From positions 992,001 to 1,056,000 of the forward strand of contig NC_026504.1 of the NCBI RefSeq assembly GCF_000182925.2: a stretch of 64,000 nt of DNA. Direction: 5' to 3'. Position numbers and translations under genes: made by a program. Positions 60,761 to 64,000 of the stretch are shown piece after piece. Source of the DNA: Neurospora crassa OR74A. Its lineage: Eukaryota; Ascomycota; Sordariomycetes; Sordariales; Sordariaceae. Under the pieces are notes generated by a model that was not told where the DNA came from, ran no database searches, and saw nothing but the letters and a program-made list of their open reading frames with translations. Each line of letters begins with the position of its first letter. Positions within the stretch are counted from its first letter, which is position 1.

Positions 60761-63700
60761 ATGGAGGGTTCGGTAAAGAGGAAGAGAAAATTGCCTACTT
60801 CTGCGGTTGATTAATAGATTAAGAGGACTGTTAGTTTCGAGGGTTACTAAGATTGCAACGATGGTGATAACGGCTAATATTATTAAGACGACTACGAAGA
60901 TTATGATCAATAGCAGATTACTAGTAGTACGCCTGGTTCGCCTATTATGAGCCCTGTAAAGCCAGCGTAAGCGCCCCCTGTATATGCGACTGGCACCTAC
61001 TAATAGATTTTTAAAGTATAGGCCTAAGTAAGTTGATATTCTATATGACAGTTGTTTTTTTATGTTATTAATACCGTTGATAGGGCCTACGTAATATTAC
61101 TTTACCGGCTGGACTAAGCCTTCGGACCGTGGTTAAGAAGAATCTTAAAAAGACTATAGCTTATTCTGAGTCTGCTACGACTAATTTAACCGATCCCTTG
61201 ACTAAAGATTCCCAGGCGGCAATTAGACGACCTGCGCCTCCTCAACCCCCAATTATTGCACCCAAGGTGATATTATAAGATCGTTATAGTTAATATTAAT
61301 AATATCAATATTAATAATATTAATAACAGCATTATATTCAATTAAAATACAATATATAGTTACTATATTAGAAGATGACCCAACCCCTACAATATTAATA
61401 ACCGCTTGCTAGTGATAGTCGTGGTTAGTAACCGCCCTCCCTTGGCTACGGCCAACACCAGCCGTCCCCCTTTGGTTGTAATTAATAATCGCCTACCCCT
61501 TTTGGTTACAGCCAATACTAACCCTCCCCCCTTGGATATAGCTAATAATCCTCCTCTATTGGACATAGCTAACACCAATCGCCCACACCCTTTAGTTATA
61601 GCCAACACCAACCCTCCCCCCTTGGATATAGCTAATAATCCTCCTTTATTGGACATAGCCAATATTAATTGCCTATACCTTTTAGTTATGGCCAACACCA
61701 ACCCTCCCCCCTTGGTTATAGCCAGCAATCCTCCTCTGTTGGATATAGCCAGTACCAACCATCCCCCCTTGGTCGTGGCTAATAACCGCCCTATCCTTAT
61801 AGTTATTAACCACCCCCCCCCTCTTAGTAGCGGTCGTAGTTGCGGTTATAGTCGCGGTTATGGTCGCGGTTATGGTTGTGGTCGTAGCCGTGGTCGCGGT
61901 CAGTAACTACCCCCCCCCTCTTAGCTATTAGCTACTCCCTTTATTTAATTATAATAGTAGCTAATTATAAGAGAAAGGTCTACTATGTAACGACCAGAGC
62001 GCGGCGCCTATAAGTAAAAGCGTACATCTTTCCTATATTAAGGAATTCGACGAGGAAGCTTAGCAACAATAAGAACGACGCAAGTTAAATGAATTGGAAG
62101 CTCGATTATAAAGTATTGAGGAATGAGTTCGAGATTTAAATCTGAGTTTTGAAGAACGTGATTAACTATATAATAAAGCCGATCGAATTAGTAATAATAT
62201 AGAATACTAAAAGGATTTAATGAAACGAATAGTGTATAAATTTGAATAATAAAAGGCTAAGGCTACGGCCAAATCTAGAGATTCCGAGTCCGATGACGAG
62301 CCTTTAACCCCAAGGCGGTTTAAGAAAGTAGCGGAAAACCTAGTAAAGAGGATTATAGTATTGTAGAAATTGAAAAAAAGGATTGCAATTTCACCTTCTT
62401 TCTTCGAAAAATTCGACGATACTAAGCCGGGTAGTATAGCGCCACCTCCTATCCCTAACAAATCTACCTCTAGCTATACACTTCCTTTAGTCGCCGTAAG
62501 CTAAAATACTGGTATATATTTAGTAATAGGCATTGAAGGTATATTTCAGACTGCCCAATTCGATGACGATGAAGACTTTAGCGATATTGGAGCCCCTAGT
62601 CGTTCTACTACTCCTAGTGGCTCTAGAGCCCCCAATCGTTCTACTACTCTTAATCGTTAATCCGGTACTCCCACTAGTTCTACTACTTTTAATCGTTAAT
62701 CCGGTACTCCTACTAGTTCTGCTGCTCCCAGTCGTTAATCCGGTGTTCCCAATCGTTCTAGCGCTCCTAGTACAGTGGGTAGATCCTAGGAAGCTACTTA
62801 AGAGGAAACTAGTCATTTTAATTTCAAGGATCCTGAAGACGATGCTACTTACCTTAGCAATTTAAATAAGGAAGACTTTGAAGAATATAATCGACCTAAT
62901 GCCGCTCTTAAAACCCCCAATAATAGCTATAGCGGTAGCAAAGGCGCTTTAATTCAATAAAAATAGAATAATATTAATCGATTAAAAAACGTATACCCTA
63001 AACACTTCCAAGAACCTACCCGTACTAATCTATAAACTATTCGAGAGATTAATAATATACCCCTTCGTTTATAATATAACCCTATTACTAATAATTACTA
63101 ATATATTACAAATCCTAAAATTCTTAAAACTCTATTACCTAAAAATATCCTAAAAGGTATTATTATACTAAAGGATAATCTAGCCGTAATTAACGAAATT
63201 AATAAAGAAGTCCGGTAGGTATTATTTCTATTTTATTATAATTGGTTTTCTAATATTATTGTTAAGCGGGTATATAATTACTAAATCAATATTAGGAAGA
63301 TTAGGTTTAAAATCCTTTGCAAATATACTTTAGATACCTATCGAATATTGAAATCGCATTACTTAATTGTAAGTATACAATAATTTTTTATAGACATTAT
63401 TTTAAATAACTTTTATATCCTTAATTACGACTTAGATAATCTAAATCCAAATCCAGACTATAAGCAAGCCTTTAAAATATTAATTTTGAATTAGATTAAT
63501 AAACGCACTTTCAATTAAATTTATACTTATATTACTAAATATATCAATTACAAAGAGACCTTTAATAATAAATAATTACTTACTTAATTCTATTTGAAGA
63601 CAGAACTCTAAAATATAGGTCCCTATTAGCTTTAAATTATTAAATCTAAGCAAACTATAAATATAAACCATTAACTAGGCAAGTTATAGGTTACTAATAA

Positions 63701-64000
63701 GAATCTACGCCGGGATATACGCTAAAAATATAAATTTCTACCCTTTATACCTCGATACAAGGACGTTAAATACAACTAATTTATTAATATACTATTAAAA
63801 TAGGTTACCCCAATTATCAATCCGTCTAGAGCCCCGGATTTAAATTACCTTAACAATACTCTAGTAGATACCGACGAAATACCTCTTCTACGAAGAATTA
63901 ATAATTATCCAATAGTTAATTAATAACACTTTATACCGGTAGAGGAAGAATATAATATCTTTAGTCCAAGCTATCCTAATAATAATACAAGTGGTAGTAG
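60761..64000 (+). pseudogene. Gene 2 of copy III (3' end outside window)
   Basis: ATG 60761 is intact and gives MEGSVKRKRKLPTS, then KRTVSFEGY, an acidic Asp/Tyr stretch, and SSTPGSPIMSPVKPA. The proline-rich repeat 61406-61800 is still fully open (about 10-residue units ending in ANTNPPP) and runs into a Gly/Arg tail, GRGYGRGYGCGRSRGRG, to 61906. The frame then shifts, perhaps at an intron. The coiled coil (62060-62250) and KKRIAISPSFFEKFDDTKPGS (62375-62440) follow. In the same frame come DDDEDFSDIGAPSRS repeats (62560-62790) and the globular region (62960 onward). The stop between these two parts is one TAA at a possible Gln, so coiled coil and globular region belong to one protein. Least damaged N-terminus of all copies. 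Confidence 0.65.
61406..61906 (+). repeat. Proline-rich tandem repeat and GR-rich tail in gene 2, copy III
   Basis: Ten or more units of about 10 residues (PPPLDIANN / PPLLDIANTN). The minus-strand ORF over the same region is a shadow. This open 166-codon stretch is the longest non-microsatellite ORF apart from repeat artefacts on either strand. Confidence 0.7.

Larger units (their letters stand above)
52993..64000. mobile_element. Two-gene DNA transposon copy III (right end outside window)
   Basis: Starts CTTACCTGCGGGTCC after TTA. Gene 1 on the minus strand (about 53950-59530) is interrupted by an insert at 56321-57188. Gene 2 on the plus strand starts at ATG 60761 and is still in its conserved region at the window edge. 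It inserted into the gene 2 fragment at 51235-52992, whose other half should lie beyond the copy's right end. Confidence 0.6.

Overview
This window is one block of transposon-derived DNA from what is most likely a filamentous ascomycete (Pezizomycotina). I found no intact host gene. Nearly every coding-like stretch is very AT-rich and TpA-rich and is riddled with in-frame TAA/TAG where a family alignment expects CAA/CAG. Other changes are also C-to-T or G-to-A: catalytic Asp to Asn, Cys or His of zinc fingers to Tyr, start ATG to ATA. This is the signature of repeat-induced point mutation (RIP). Reading frames stay aligned over kilobases, so the parts can be recognised although no long ORF survives. 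The species cannot be named from this sequence.

The dominant component is a ~12-kb two-gene DNA transposon family, seen in at least four copies plus two fragments. Gene 1 is on the minus strand and resembles tnp2/CACTA-type transposases (a degraded GDMPQQ...CRxC block). Gene 2 diverges from it on the plus strand. It encodes a long low-complexity protein: basic or AT-hook N-terminus, proline-rich tandem repeats, coiled coil, a conserved globular region, an RGG or Asn/Tyr/Arg-rich tail and a conserved C-terminus ending LHL. Copy 0 lies at 1 to ~6215 (truncated by the window edge). Copy I runs from 8838 to ~35440 with two later insertions. Copy II runs from 37906 to ~50048. Copy III runs from 52993 past the window end. 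A gene-2 fragment lies at 6640-8837 (+) and another at 51235-52992 (-). Copies I and III each begin exactly where one of these fragments is cut, so the family has inserted into itself.

Two other autonomous elements sit inside copy I. The first is an 11,244-bp Ty3/gypsy chromovirus at 13796-25039, with 207-bp LTRs, a 5-bp CTATA target duplication, protease, RT, RNase H, integrase and chromodomain, and an extra coiled-coil ORF after pol. The second is a 3,124-bp Mutator-like element (MULE) at 29045-32168, with 43-bp TIRs and an 8-bp ATTTAAAA duplication. Its empty site is preserved in the minus-strand fragment at 51383-51390. A shortened MULE relative lies at 6243-6632.

Small islands escape the RIP composition: 1430-1745, 5850-6215, 50860-51235 and 56321-57188. 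The last is an ~870-bp insert within the copy III transposase; it has 17-bp repeats, a telomere-like inverted repeat and a tRNA-like segment. A tRNA-like sequence lies at 36596-36682. Microsatellites and minisatellites are frequent, including a ~310-bp ATT array. Order of events by nesting: older family copies, then copies I and III, then the LTR element and the MULE within copy I.
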